This document shows, in pieces, positions 7,794 to 17,143 of a stretch of DNA of 64,000 nucleotides. The stretch spans positions 1 to 64,000 of the forward strand of contig NZ_RYFG02000121.1 of NCBI RefSeq assembly GCF_003994235.2, given 5' to 3'. The position numbers were made by a program, and so were the translations under genes. Numbering within the stretch: position 1 is the first letter of the stretch; each line of letters starts with the position of its first letter. The notes beneath the pieces are model-generated. The model did not search any database. It was given only the letters and a program-made list of their open reading frames with translations, and was not told the DNA's origin. Origin of the DNA: Candidatus Methylobacter oryzae (lineage in GTDB: Bacteria; Pseudomonadota; Gammaproteobacteria; Methylococcales; Methylomonadaceae).

Positions 7794-8758
7794 CTCGTTA
7801 TTCAAGAGTAATCGGTACCGGTGGTTATTTGCCTGAAGAGGTTCGGACCAACGAGCAAATATCGCAGACGGTAGATACTTCCGATAGCTGGATTATTGAA
7901 CGAACCGGCATTAAGAGCCGTCGTATTGCAGGCGCTGACGAGACGGCCTCGAGCATGGCTGAGATTGCTGCGAGGCAAGCTATAGAGGCGGCGGCTTGCG
8001 ATCCCGAAGAAATTGATTTGATTATCGTTGCGACCGGAACGCCTGATCGTGTTTATCCTAGTACCGGCTGTTTATTGCAGCAGCGCCTGGGGATTAAAAA
8101 CTGCGTCGCTTTTGACGTGCAGGCCGCCTGTTCGGGTTCAATTTTTGCGTTAAGCATTGCCGATCAATATATTAAATCCGGCGCGGCCAAGAAAGTTTTG
8201 GTTGTTGGTTCGGAGATATGTTCGCGCCTTGTTGACTGGACGGACCGGGGTACCTGTATTTTGTTCGGTGACGGTGCTGGGGCAGTATTGCTGGGGACAT
8301 CGGATGAGGCCGGTATTTTATCGACCCATATTCATTCCGACGGTGAATTCGAAGATTTGCTGTATTGTCCGAATCCTCAAGTTGCTACCGAGGCAAGTAA
8401 AGATGAAACCGGCTATATTAAAATGCGCGGCAACGAAGTGTTCAAAGTGGCAGTCAATACACTGGGACGGATAGTTGATGAAACTTTGACTGCAAATAAC
8501 ATGCAGCAGTCCGATGTTGACTGGCTGGTTCCCCATCAAGCAAACATGCGAATTATTGCTGCGACGGCAAAAAAACTAAAAATGTCCATGGATCATGTCA
8601 TTTTAACCCTTGAAAATCAGGGTAATACCTCGTCTGCATCCGTGCTGCTCGCCCTCAATGAGGGAGTTAGAGACGGTCGTATTCAGCGAGGGCAAGTCGT
8701 TTTGCTTGAAGCATTTGGGGCGGGATTCACTTGGGGTTCTGCATTAATTAAATACTAA
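7790..8758 (+). CDS. fabH: beta-ketoacyl-ACP synthase III
   Basis: A 322-residue KAS III that starts fatty acid synthesis by condensing acetyl-CoA with malonyl-ACP. The catalytic triad is visible: Cys114 in QAACSGS, His249 in VPHQANMRI and Asn279 in NQGNTSS. The C-terminal [19 protein letters not shown] is canonical. Start ATG overlaps the plsX stop, so the two are translationally coupled. Followed by fabD after eight bases. Confidence 0.97.
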   Translation: MTRYSRVIGTGGYLPEEVRTNEQISQTVDTSDSWIIERTGIKSRRIAGADETASSMAEIAARQAIEAAACDPEEIDLIIVATGTPDRVYPSTGCLLQQRLGIKNCVAFDVQAACSGSIFALSIADQYIKSGAAKKVLVVGSEICSRLVDWTDRGTCILFGDGAGAVLLGTSDEAGILSTHIHSDGEFEDLLYCPNPQVATEASKDETGYIKMRGNEVFKVAVNTLGRIVDETLTANNMQQSDVDWLVPHQANMRIIAATAKKLKMSMDHVILTLENQGNTSSASVLLALNEGVRDGRIQRGQVVLLEAFGAGFTWGSALIKY

Positions 8759-8766
8759 ATAACGAA

Positions 8767-9717
8767 ATGAATAACCAAACTTATAATTTAGCTTTTGTTT
8801 TTCCCGGTCAGGGATCGCAATCGGTCGGTATGTTGGCTGGTTTGGCCGCCAGTTATCCTGAGGTGAAGCATGTTTTTGAACGGGCATCCGATGCGTTAGG
8901 CAGGAATTTATGGTCTATTGTCTCGGAAGGTCCGGTAGAAGAGCTTAATCAAACACATAATACGCAACCGGCAATGTTGGCCGCCGGTGTGGCTGTTTGG
9001 GATATTTGGTGTAAACACAGCAATATTCGTCCCGCATGGATGGCGGGGCACAGTTTGGGTGAATATACTGCTCTGGTTTGTTCCGAGGCTATGTCTTTTG
9101 AAGACGGCATAAAACTCGTTGCAACAAGAGGGCAGCTAATGCAAGAGGCAGTGCCTCATGGTGCCGGTGCAATGGCGGCAATTTTAGGACTTGAGGATCA
9201 TCAGATCGTTCAAATTTGTGCTAATGCGGCCGAGAACGAAATAGTTTCAGCAGTTAACTTCAATTCTCCTGGGCAAGTGGTTATTGCCGGTAATGTTGCC
9301 GCCGTTGAGCGGGCAATGCTTGCGGCGAAAGCAGCCGGAGCTAAACGGGCCGTGTTATTGCCGGTTAGTGTTCCTTCTCATTGCGCATTAATGGAGCCGG
9401 CGGCACAAAAACTGGATGAGCAATTGCAGCATACCGTGATTGATACGCCAAAGATGACGTTGATTCATAATGTGGACGTCGCATCACATAGTGCGCCTGA
9501 GGTCATTCGTAACGCATTAAGGGAACAGCTTTATAAGCCGGTGCGCTGGGCCGATAGTATCAAGTTTATGCATGACCAGGGCGTTACCTGTTTTGTTGAA
9601 TGCGGTCCTGGGAAAGTGTTGGTCGGTCTGAACAAGCGCATTGCCAAGGATGCCGAACAATTATCTATTTACGACCCGGAAACATTAAATATAGCTTTGG
9701 AGCAACTCAATGGGTAA
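8767..9717 (+). CDS. fabD: malonyl-CoA:ACP transacylase
   Basis: A 316-residue FabD, which moves malonyl from CoA to ACP. The N-terminal FVFPGQGSQSVGM and the nucleophile elbow GHSLGEY (Ser96) are present, with the partner histidine in VPSHCALM. Overlaps fabG by eight bases, in the standard plsX-fabH-fabD-fabG order. Confidence 0.97.
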   Translation: MNNQTYNLAFVFPGQGSQSVGMLAGLAASYPEVKHVFERASDALGRNLWSIVSEGPVEELNQTHNTQPAMLAAGVAVWDIWCKHSNIRPAWMAGHSLGEYTALVCSEAMSFEDGIKLVATRGQLMQEAVPHGAGAMAAILGLEDHQIVQICANAAENEIVSAVNFNSPGQVVIAGNVAAVERAMLAAKAAGAKRAVLLPVSVPSHCALMEPAAQKLDEQLQHTVIDTPKMTLIHNVDVASHSAPEVIRNALREQLYKPVRWADSIKFMHDQGVTCFVECGPGKVLVGLNKRIAKDAEQLSIYDPETLNIALEQLNG

Positions 9718-10438
9718 AAAAGTAGCTTTAGTAACGGGTGCCAGTCGAGGCATCGGTCGGGCAATCGCAGAAAGATTGGCTCAGGACGGTTTTTTTGTTG
9801 TCGGTACTGCTACAACCGATAACGGCGCTGATTCAATCTCCGCCTATCTGGGTGAGCAAGGCAAGGGGCTAAGGCTTGATGTCGCGAATCCGGAATCAAT
9901 TGAAGAAGTCATGAAAACTGTTAATGACGAGTTCGGCGTGCCTGCCGTATTGGTTAACAATGCCGGCATCACTCGCGATAATTTATTGATGCGGATGAAA
10001 GACGAAGAGTGGGACGATATTATCAATACCAATCTGACCTCGGTTTTTCGTATGAGCAAGGCAGTACTGCGCGGTATGATGAAAGCCAAAGCAGGACGTA
10101 TCATTAATATTTCATCCGTAGTTGGCGCGACCGGTAATGCGGGGCAAGCGAATTACGCGGCAGCAAAGGCCGGAATGGTCGGGTTTGCCAAGTCTATGGC
10201 TAAAGAAGTCGGTTCGCGCAATATTACTATTAATACTGTATCGCCCGGATTTATCGATACTGATATGACCAAGGAGTTAAGCGACGATATTAAAAGCTCC
10301 TTGTTATCTTCTATTCCGCTGTCCCGTTTAGGACAAGCCGAAGAAATCGCGCATACGGTTTCGTTTTTGGCGTCTGAGGGCGCGGCTTATATTACGGGTG
10401 AGAACATTCACGTAAACGGTGGTATGTTCATGCCGTAG
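9710..10438 (+). CDS. fabG: 3-oxoacyl-ACP reductase
   Basis: A 242-residue short-chain dehydrogenase that reduces 3-oxoacyl-ACP with NADPH. The cofactor motif TGASRGIGRAIA is at residues 9-20, NNAG near 83-86, the catalytic Ser about 135-136 in NISSVVG, and Tyr149/Lys153 in YAAAK. The C-terminus ITGENIHVNGGMFMP is typical of FabG. Followed by a 190-base spacer with a separate acpP promoter. Confidence 0.96.
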   Translation: MGKKVALVTGASRGIGRAIAERLAQDGFFVVGTATTDNGADSISAYLGEQGKGLRLDVANPESIEEVMKTVNDEFGVPAVLVNNAGITRDNLLMRMKDEEWDDIINTNLTSVFRMSKAVLRGMMKAKAGRIINISSVVGATGNAGQANYAAAKAGMVGFAKSMAKEVGSRNITINTVSPGFIDTDMTKELSDDIKSSLLSSIPLSRLGQAEEIAHTVSFLASEGAAYITGENIHVNGGMFMP

Positions 10439-10483
10439 AGATGTTGGCTATATAGGCTATATTAGTATGATCATGCCTTTATA

Positions 10484-10513
10484 TTGTGACATTATCGCAA
10501 TATAAAGTATAAT
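10484..10513 (+). promoter_or_regulatory. promoter for acpP
   Basis: TTGTGA (10484-10489), an 18-base spacer and TATAAT (10508-10513) lie about 115 bases before acpP, giving this highly expressed gene its own promoter inside the cluster. Confidence 0.6.
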
Positions 10514-10520
10514 TGCCCCG

Positions 10521-10543
10521 CCGTCTGGAATTTCCGGAGACGG
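10521..10543 (+). promoter_or_regulatory. stem-loop in the acpP leader
   Basis: CCGTCT at 10521 pairs with AGACGG ending 10543, extended by GGAA/TTCC. It lies just after the predicted transcription start and has no T-run, so it is more likely an mRNA-stabilising 5' hairpin than a terminator. Confidence 0.4.
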
Positions 10544-10626
10544 GATTTCAAATAAAATTAATAACAATACTATTGTAAGTCTCAGGTTGAATACTGGAGA
10601 ATTTACATTGTTTGAGGACAATAATT

Positions 10627-10857
10627 ATGAGTAACATTGAAGAACGAGTAAAAAAGATTGTTGCAGAACAATTGGGTGTTAAAGAAGATATCGCTACCGA
10701 TGCTTCATTCGTAGATGATCTAGGTGCTGATTCTCTTGATACAGTTGAACTCGTCATGGCTCTTGAAGAAGAATTCGAATGCGAAATTCCAGACGATGAA
10801 GCTGAAAAAATCACAACTGTTCAGCAAGCTATCGATTACGTAGTAAAAAACGCTTAA
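10627..10857 (+). CDS. acpP: acyl carrier protein
   Basis: A 76-residue acidic ACP. Ser36 in [18 protein letters not shown] is the phosphopantetheine site. I chose ATG 10627 ([11 protein letters not shown]), which follows GAGGACAATAATT, rather than the in-frame TTG 10612. It carries the growing acyl chains made by the neighbouring Fab enzymes. Confidence 0.98.
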   Translation: MSNIEERVKKIVAEQLGVKEDIATDASFVDDLGADSLDTVELVMALEEEFECEIPDDEAEKITTVQQAIDYVVKNA

Positions 10858-11050
10858 GACTAAGCTTTAGTTGACGAGCTTGTAGGTGGGGTTACGGCTA
10901 CTACATGGACGCGAAAGTAAAACAACGCACTGAGCGGTTGCCAAACGTAGCGTAGCCCATACTGAGTGCCGCGATGATGAGTCGCAAGCACTACCCGCCT
11001 ATATAGCTAACTCTTTATCCCCTCCTTTATTTTTCTTACGGTAAATCACA

Positions 11051-12295
11051 TTGAGCAAACGTCGAGTTGTAATAACTGGATTAGGCGCAATCACGCCTTT
11101 AGCTAACACGGTCTCGGAAACATGGGACGGTATTATCAATGGTAAAAGCGGCATCGGCCCAATTGATTCCTTCGACATTTCTCCTTTTGCTACTACATTT
11201 GGCGGCGTTATAAGAAATTTCGATATCAGCCAATACATTCCCGAAAAGGATGCCAAACGCATGGATGGTTTCATTCATTATGGTATTGCAGCGGGCTGTC
11301 AGGCTATTGAAGATTCAGGTATTGAAGTAACCGAGGCTAATGCTGAACGTATCGGAGTTGCTATCGGATCGGGGATTGGCGGTATTACCGGTATTGAAGA
11401 ATGCTACGCGCTTTACGATAAGAGCGGTCCGCGTCGTATTTCGCCGTTCTTTGTTCCCGGCAACATCATTAATATGATTTCAGGTAACCTTTCAATCAAA
11501 TACGGATTAAAAGGCCCAAATTTTGCGATTGTTACGGCCTGTTCCACAGGCACTCATAATATAGGCGATGCAGCGCGATTAATTCAACATGGCGATGCCG
11601 ATGTGATGATTGCCGGCGGCGCTGAGCGTTGCACTACATCGCCAACGGCAATGGGCGGATTTGCTTCGGCAAAAGCGTTATCCCGCCGCAACGACGATCC
11701 GCAAGCGGCCAGCCGTCCTTGGGATAAGGATCGCGACGGTTTTGTGTTAAGCGATGGCGCAGGCGTGGTGGTTCTTGAAGAATTGGAACATGCCAAAGCG
11801 CGGGGCGCGAAGATTTATGCCGAGTTGGTAGGTTATGGCATGAGCGGCGACGCTTATCATATGACTACGCCTTCACCTGGTGGCGAAGGCGCTGCGCGTT
11901 GCATGAGAAATGCATTGCGCGATGCCGGCTTAAACGCCGATGCGATCGATTATATCAACGCGCATGGCACGTCAACACCGGCCGGCGATGTCGGTGAAAC
12001 TCAGGCAATGAAAGCCGCATTGGGCGAGCATGCTTATAAAGTCGCGGTCAGCTCGACAAAATCGATGATCGGCCATTTATTAGGTGCTGCGGGCGGTATT
12101 GAAGCAGTACTGAGCGCATTAAGCATTAAAAATCAAATTGCTCCACCAACCATCAACTTGGAAAACCAGGACCCCGAATGCGATTTGGATTATGTGCCGA
12201 ATACAGCAAGAGATATGAAAATCGACGTAGCGATGTCCAATTCTTTCGGATTTGGCGGTACGAACGGTTCGTTAATTTTCAAACGGTATGAGTAA
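11051..12295 (+). CDS. fabF: beta-ketoacyl-ACP synthase II
   Basis: A 414-residue KAS II for chain elongation. Cys164 in [10 protein letters not shown] is the nucleophile, with histidines in [11 protein letters not shown] (about 305) and [13 protein letters not shown] (about 342). The N-terminus [15 protein letters not shown] matches the family, so the start is TTG 11051; no ATG fits. The 190-base spacer after acpP contains no gene. The TTG and weak ribosome site imply lower translation than acpP. Confidence 0.96.
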   Translation: MSKRRVVITGLGAITPLANTVSETWDGIINGKSGIGPIDSFDISPFATTFGGVIRNFDISQYIPEKDAKRMDGFIHYGIAAGCQAIEDSGIEVTEANAERIGVAIGSGIGGITGIEECYALYDKSGPRRISPFFVPGNIINMISGNLSIKYGLKGPNFAIVTACSTGTHNIGDAARLIQHGDADVMIAGGAERCTTSPTAMGGFASAKALSRRNDDPQAASRPWDKDRDGFVLSDGAGVVVLEELEHAKARGAKIYAELVGYGMSGDAYHMTTPSPGGEGAARCMRNALRDAGLNADAIDYINAHGTSTPAGDVGETQAMKAALGEHAYKVAVSSTKSMIGHLLGAAGGIEAVLSALSIKNQIAPPTINLENQDPECDLDYVPNTARDMKIDVAMSNSFGFGGTNGSLIFKRYE

Positions 12296-12325
12296 TTTTC
12301 AGTAGCTTGATTACAAAACTGAAAA
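12296..12325. other. stem-loop between fabF and pabC
   Basis: TTTTCAGT (12296-12303) pairs with ACTGAAAA (12318-12325) around a 14-base loop. There is no T-run after it, so it may only mark or stabilise transcript ends. Confidence 0.35.
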
Positions 12326-12340
12326 CTATGAATCAAAAAA

Positions 12341-13192
12341 ATGATTCTGATCAATGGTGAAAGTAAAAACCATATTGAAATATCAGATCGCGGCTTTCAA
12401 TACGGCGATGGACTCTTTGAGACCATTGAAGTTAGAGACGGACAGGCTGTTTTTCTCGAACGCCATTTAGAACGATTAAACTCAGGCTGTCAGCGGCTTC
12501 ATATCCCGTTTCTCGACACTGAATTGTTACGCTGTGAAGCAGGGAGGCTTTGTCGCGAATGGACCCGCGGTCAACATTCCTTCCGGGCTGTGCTTAAAAT
12601 TATCGTTACGCGCGGTTCGGGGGGAAGAGGTTATCGCCAACCCGATACGATTCAACCTACTCGCGTATTGAGTCTTCATCCTTATCCTGATTATCCGCAA
12701 ATATACTCAGAGCAGGGCATAGTCGCACGTATTTGCACGAGCCGTTTAGGCTTGAATCCCTCCTTGGCAGGTATTAAGCACTTGAACCGGCTTGAGCAGG
12801 TCATGGCTAGGGCAGAATGGAACGATTCTTCGATTCAGGAAGGACTGATGCTCGATTTCGATGAGCATGTTATTGAAGGAACAATGACGAATTTGTTCTA
12901 CATCAAGAACAATAATCTTTACACCGCTATACTGACTCAAACAGGCGTCGCCGGCATTATGCGCGGCGTGATAATGATGCTTGCGGCTGACCATGGCCTT
13001 TCTGTCGTTGAGCATACCTTCACCAAAAATCAGTTGCTGTCGGCTGACGAGGTATTTGTTTGTAATTCAATTATCGGTATTTGGCCGGTCAAACAAATCG
13101 AAAGAACGTACTTTTCAGTGGGACCGGTAACCCGCAATATTCAAATCCAGCTGGATAGGTTTATCAATATGGAGCTTAACAATGAACAATAA
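12341..13192 (+). CDS. pabC: aminodeoxychorismate lyase
   Basis: A 283-residue fold-type IV PLP enzyme that splits 4-amino-4-deoxychorismate to p-aminobenzoate and pyruvate for folate. ISDRGFQYGDGLFETIEV near the start and Lys146 in LAGIKHLNRLEQ (Schiff-base lysine) identify it, and EGTMTNLF is the cofactor-binding turn. It lies between fabF and mltG, as in many Gammaproteobacteria, and overlaps mltG by 11 bases. pabB is encoded separately at 42429. Confidence 0.94.
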   Translation: MILINGESKNHIEISDRGFQYGDGLFETIEVRDGQAVFLERHLERLNSGCQRLHIPFLDTELLRCEAGRLCREWTRGQHSFRAVLKIIVTRGSGGRGYRQPDTIQPTRVLSLHPYPDYPQIYSEQGIVARICTSRLGLNPSLAGIKHLNRLEQVMARAEWNDSSIQEGLMLDFDEHVIEGTMTNLFYIKNNNLYTAILTQTGVAGIMRGVIMMLAADHGLSVVEHTFTKNQLLSADEVFVCNSIIGIWPVKQIERTYFSVGPVTRNIQIQLDRFINMELNNEQ

Positions 13193-14180
13193 AATCATTG
13201 GCTTCATTTTGTTGATTTTAAGTTTTTCCAGCGGCTGGATGTGGATGGATTACCAGACTGCGTTACATAATCCCGCGTTGCTTGATAAAACGGTTACCAT
13301 AGAAATTGAAAAAGGCGACTCGATTAACCGCATTATCGACAAGCTTGTCGCTGAACAGCTGGCAATCAAACCCTTCTGGTTCAAAGTCATCGCTTTTCAG
13401 CTAAACGTACTGAAAAAACTTAAAACAGGAGAGTATGAATTAACTTCCGGCTTGACAGTGCCGCAAATCCTGGCGTTATTCGCCCAGGGAAAAACCAAGC
13501 AGCATATTATCACTTTTCCGGAAGGCTGGAGTTTTAAAGAGATACTGCGTGAAATCGAGAAAAATCCCAATCTTGAGCATACGTTAAGCGGTGCCGATTT
13601 CGGATGCTTAATGGCTAAGTTCAAATCTGACGTAAAATCGCCGGAAGGCTTGTTTTTTCCCGATACTTATTATTTTGAAAAGCATACGTCCGATGTGTCT
13701 TTGCTAAAAAGAGCTTACGACAAAATGCAGCAAGTTTTGCAGCGGGAATGGGGAAGTAAAGCAGAAGGCCTGCCGTTTAAAACGCCTTACGAGGCGTTGA
13801 CTTTGGCTTCGATTGTGGAAAAAGAAACCGGGGCGGTTTCGGAGAGACCCTTGATAGCCGGTGTATTTATCCGTAGGTTGGAACAGAATATGTTGCTGCA
13901 AACCGACCCTACCGTCATTTACGGTATGGGGGAAAGTTATCAGGGCGATATTAAAGCCAAGGATTTAACCACGGCCACACCGTACAATACCTATGTTATT
14001 AGCGGTCTGCCGCCAACTCCGATCTCGATGCCGGGACGCGATGCGCTTTATGCCGTGCTGCATCCGGATAAGGGCGATAGCCTGTATTTTGTAGCGCGCG
14101 GTGACGGCACGCATGCGTTTTCGGCGAACTTAAAAGACCACGAAGCAGCCGTTGACAAATTTCAAAGGAACAAAAAATGA
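13182..14180 (+). CDS. mltG: endolytic murein transglycosylase MltG
   Basis: A 332-residue YceG/MltG, an inner-membrane lytic transglycosylase that cuts nascent peptidoglycan strands. One N-terminal membrane segment (about residues 4-20) is followed by a LysM-like part and the catalytic domain with ASIVEKETG (the family glutamate), GVFIRRL, MLLQTDPTVIYG and YNTYVISGLPPTPI. Overlaps both pabC and tmk (ATGA), so part of one operon. Confidence 0.95.
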   Translation: MNNKIIGFILLILSFSSGWMWMDYQTALHNPALLDKTVTIEIEKGDSINRIIDKLVAEQLAIKPFWFKVIAFQLNVLKKLKTGEYELTSGLTVPQILALFAQGKTKQHIITFPEGWSFKEILREIEKNPNLEHTLSGADFGCLMAKFKSDVKSPEGLFFPDTYYFEKHTSDVSLLKRAYDKMQQVLQREWGSKAEGLPFKTPYEALTLASIVEKETGAVSERPLIAGVFIRRLEQNMLLQTDPTVIYGMGESYQGDIKAKDLTTATPYNTYVISGLPPTPISMPGRDALYAVLHPDKGDSLYFVARGDGTHAFSANLKDHEAAVDKFQRNKK

Positions 14181-14848
14181 TCCGAGGAAAGTTTATTACG
14201 CTGGAAGGCGGAGAAGGCGTCGGTAAAACGACCAACCTGGCCTTTATCAAAGACTACTTAGAGCAGCGTAACATTCCAGTTGTTGTCACGCGCGAGCCTG
14301 GCGGTACCGAACTTGCCGAAAAAATACGCCAATTGTTGCTGGATAGTAAAAGTGAAGCGATCTCGGAACAAGCGGAATTATTAATGATGTTTGCAGCCAG
14401 GGCGCAGCACATTAAGCATGTGATTGAACCTGCTTTGGCACAAGGAAACTGGGTGTTGTGCGACCGCTTTACCGACGCCACCTACGCCTATCAAGGCGGC
14501 GGCCGGAACATGAAAATCAGCGCTATAAAATGGCTCGAAGACTTTGTGCAAGGTTCATTAAAACCCGATTTAACCTTGCTGTTGGATGCGCCGATTGAAG
14601 TCGGCATCGCACGAGTCAGGGAGCGCGGAGCGCTTGATCGTTTTGAATTGGAAAAAATCAGTTTTTTTGAAAATGTCAGGCGGGCTTATCTATTGCAGGC
14701 CGAACTCTATCCCGCGCGCATCAAGTTGATAAAAGCGAATCAACCGTTAATTGAAGTGCAAAGGGCCATTAGCGATGTTATTCGCACTTTACCGGGCCTG
14801 CATCCCTTGAATTGTTCATCGTCTTCCAGACACGGCATTATAAAATGA
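14177..14848 (+). CDS. tmk: thymidylate kinase
   Basis: A 223-residue dTMP kinase. The P-loop GGEGVGKTT is near residues 11-19, the DR(F/Y) motif is in LCDRFTDATYAYQGGGR, and the LID region holds RERGALDRFE. Overlaps mltG and holB by four bases each (ATGA). Makes dTDP for DNA synthesis. Confidence 0.96.
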   Translation: MIRGKFITLEGGEGVGKTTNLAFIKDYLEQRNIPVVVTREPGGTELAEKIRQLLLDSKSEAISEQAELLMMFAARAQHIKHVIEPALAQGNWVLCDRFTDATYAYQGGGRNMKISAIKWLEDFVQGSLKPDLTLLLDAPIEVGIARVRERGALDRFELEKISFFENVRRAYLLQAELYPARIKLIKANQPLIEVQRAISDVIRTLPGLHPLNCSSSSRHGIIK

Positions 14849-15840
14849 CTGTGCCGCAGCCATTACCTTGGCAACAGCCGCTATGGGAGCATCTTTACGG
14901 TTATATCGCGCAGAAACGCATTCCCCAGGCCTTGCTTATTACCGGCCATAAAGGCTTGGGCAAACAGCGGTTGGCCGAGCAGTTTGCGCTGGCATTGCTT
15001 TGTGCCGTTCCGCAGCACAACGGTATCGCGTGCGGTCTTTGCAGCAGCTGTGTATTAATCAACGCCGAAACTCACCCCGACTTTATCCGGGTGCAACCCG
15101 AGGAGCCCGGCAAAGCCATTACTATCGGACAGATACGCGGACTGATCACCCAATTAACCTTAAAACCGCAGTTCGAGGCTCATCGCGTTGTCATTATCAA
15201 TCCGGCCGACAATATGAATAATGCCGCGGCTAATGCTTTCTTAAAGTGTCTTGAAGAGCCGACGGAGCGCACGCTGATTATATTAATCAGCGAAAAACCG
15301 GGTAAATTGCCGTCGACGATTATCAGCCGTTGCCAGAAACTGGCCTTGGCGACGCCGGATAAAGAAACTGTCGTGGATTGGTTGGCAGAAACATCGTCAT
15401 GCAGTACCGAGACATTGCGAAATAATGTCGCGTTGGCGCAGGGGGCACCTTTGTTGGCGCTGGATTACCTGAACGACGAAGTATTAATGGTGCGTAACGA
15501 GTGCTTCAATGCATGGATCGCGATAGCGAAGCGGCTTAAATCTCCGGTTATCGTCGCCGAAGACTGGCACAAGTTATCGGCGTCGCCGTTAATATTCTGG
15601 ATGACATCCTGGGTTATCGATTTGATTAAGAGCTCGTATCATGCCCAGGCTCAAAACTTATACAATCCTGACTTGAGCAGCCAGTTGCAAGAACTGTCCG
15701 AACGGCTAGAATTAAAAGGGCTTTATAAATTCTACGATTTATTATTGGCAAGCAGGCAACGCCTGGATACTCAGATAAACAGGCAGTTATTGTTTGAAGA
15801 ACTTTTAATTCAATGGCACGAACTTAACCGGAGAAAATAA
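14845..15840 (+). CDS. holB: DNA polymerase III delta' subunit
   Basis: A 331-residue clamp-loader subunit. The Walker-A-like region ITGHKGLGKQRLAEQFA is followed by a four-cysteine zinc cluster (LLCAVP, ACGLCSSC) and IRGLITQLTLKPQ, NAAANAFLKCLEEP and the SRC motif IISRCQKL. I chose ATG 14845 (MTVPQPLPWQQ) overlapping the tmk stop, not the in-frame ATG 14812 inside tmk. Acts with DnaX and HolA to load the sliding clamp. Confidence 0.94.
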   Translation: MTVPQPLPWQQPLWEHLYGYIAQKRIPQALLITGHKGLGKQRLAEQFALALLCAVPQHNGIACGLCSSCVLINAETHPDFIRVQPEEPGKAITIGQIRGLITQLTLKPQFEAHRVVIINPADNMNNAAANAFLKCLEEPTERTLIILISEKPGKLPSTIISRCQKLALATPDKETVVDWLAETSSCSTETLRNNVALAQGAPLLALDYLNDEVLMVRNECFNAWIAIAKRLKSPVIVAEDWHKLSASPLIFWMTSWVIDLIKSSYHAQAQNLYNPDLSSQLQELSERLELKGLYKFYDLLLASRQRLDTQINRQLLFEELLIQWHELNRRK

Positions 15841-15842
15841 CC

Positions 15843-16193
15843 ATGGCAGATGCAGCGCCCGGACAAGGCATATTGTCCCTTTCGATTAAAGATAAAAATG
15901 CGTTGTACGCAGCTTACATGCCTTTTGTCACCAACGGCGGGTTGTTTATTCCTACCAGCCGCGAATACACAATGGGCCAGGAAGTGTTTATGCTGCTCAA
16001 TTTAATGGATGAGACCGAACGTTTGCCGATAGCCGGAAAAATAATCTGGATAACGCCGCCGGGATCCGAAGGCTATAGAGCGGCGGGCGTAGGCGTACAA
16101 TTTAGCGACCAGGACGGCGGGGTGTCGCGCAACAAAATAGAAAACTATCTGGCCGGCGCTTTAGAGAGCGATCGATCGACGCATACTATGTGA
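15843..16193 (+). CDS. pilZ: PilZ domain protein
   Basis: A 116-residue single-domain PilZ protein, in the holB-pilZ-tatD position seen in pseudomonads and relatives, where PilZ is needed for type IV pili. The fold markers FVTNGGLFIPTSREYTMGQE and GKIIWITPPG...GVQF are present. The RxxxR c-di-GMP motif is not evident at the N-terminus, as in the type IV pilus PilZ group, which binds c-di-GMP poorly. ATG two bases after holB. Confidence 0.9.
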   Translation: MADAAPGQGILSLSIKDKNALYAAYMPFVTNGGLFIPTSREYTMGQEVFMLLNLMDETERLPIAGKIIWITPPGSEGYRAAGVGVQFSDQDGGVSRNKIENYLAGALESDRSTHTM

Positions 16194-16228
16194 GGTACAA
16201 GGTACAAGGTACAAGGTACAAGGTACAA
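16194..16228 (+). repeat. heptamer tandem repeat (GGTACAA x5)
   Basis: Five perfect GGTACAA units begin at the pilZ stop codon and lie about 60 bases before tatD. Such short tandem arrays change length by slippage. Confidence 0.95.
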
Positions 16229-16285
16229 GGCTAAAGCTTACTTTTTCGCCTGTTTTTAAGCAGACTTCTTATTTTACAACTACTG

Positions 16286-17065
16286 ATGTTAATAGACTCC
16301 CACTGTCATCTGGATCGCATTGATCTGGCACCTTATCAAAACGATTTTGCCTGCTTTATCAAAGAAGCGGCAAACAGCCAAATTGAACATATGCTCTGCA
16401 TAGCGATAGATATGGAGGCCTATCCGGCAATGCTGGATTTAGTGGCGCCTTATCCGCAAATATCCGTGACTGTCGGCGTGCATCCTAACGAGCATGAGGG
16501 TAAGGAGCCCAGCGTTGAAGAACTGATCGCTTTAGGTCAGCATGACAAAGTGATCGGGATCGGCGAAACCGGTCTCGACTATTTTCGTAGTGAAGGTGAT
16601 TTAGGTTGGCAGCATCAGCGTTTCAGGAATCATATTAATGCCGCAAAAGCTTTGAACAAACCGTTGATTATTCACACGCGCGAAGCCAAGCACGATACGT
16701 TGCGAATATTGGAAGAAGAAAATGCCGGCGAAGTAGGGGGCATTATTCACTGTTTTACAGAGGATTGGGAGTTTGCCGAAAAAGCGCTGGATTTGAATTT
16801 TTATATTTCGTTTTCCGGCATTGTTACGTTCAACAGCGCGAAAGAGATTCAGGAAGTCGCCAAAAAAGTGCCTGCCGACCGCTTTTTGATTGAGACCGAC
16901 TCGCCTTATCTGGCACCGGTGCCTTTTCGCGGCAGGCCTAACTATCCCACTTATGTACGCTACGTGGCGGAAAAACTGGCCGAATTGCGCGGCACGACAG
17001 TGAGTCGGATCGCCGAATTGTCGACGGAAAATTTTTACAGACTATTCAAACTTGAGCGGCCTTAG
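16286..17065 (+). CDS. tatD: TatD family metal-dependent DNase
   Basis: A 259-residue TIM-barrel hydrolase. Metal ligands are visible in DSHCHLD near the N-terminus, GETGLDYF, IHTREA, IHCFTEDW and ETDSPYLAPVPFRGRPN. The family has 3'-5' exonuclease/DNase activity. It ends the pilZ-tatD part of the cluster and is followed by a strong hairpin. Confidence 0.94.
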   Translation: MLIDSHCHLDRIDLAPYQNDFACFIKEAANSQIEHMLCIAIDMEAYPAMLDLVAPYPQISVTVGVHPNEHEGKEPSVEELIALGQHDKVIGIGETGLDYFRSEGDLGWQHQRFRNHINAAKALNKPLIIHTREAKHDTLRILEEENAGEVGGIIHCFTEDWEFAEKALDLNFYISFSGIVTFNSAKEIQEVAKKVPADRFLIETDSPYLAPVPFRGRPNYPTYVRYVAEKLAELRGTTVSRIAELSTENFYRLFKLERP

Positions 17066-17080
17066 GGTATTTGCCGCTTG

Positions 17081-17108
17081 CAGGCGGCTCAAGGCCGCCT
17101 GATTTAAT
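17081..17108 (+). terminator. hairpin terminator after tatD
   Basis: CAGGCGGC (17081-17088) and GCCGCCTG (17094-17101) form a perfect GC-rich stem with loop TCAAG, followed by ATTTAAT. It closes the long housekeeping cluster. Confidence 0.65.
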
Positions 17109-17143
17109 ACCGGCTTGTACGTGTTTTGCCGGATGCGCGGTAA

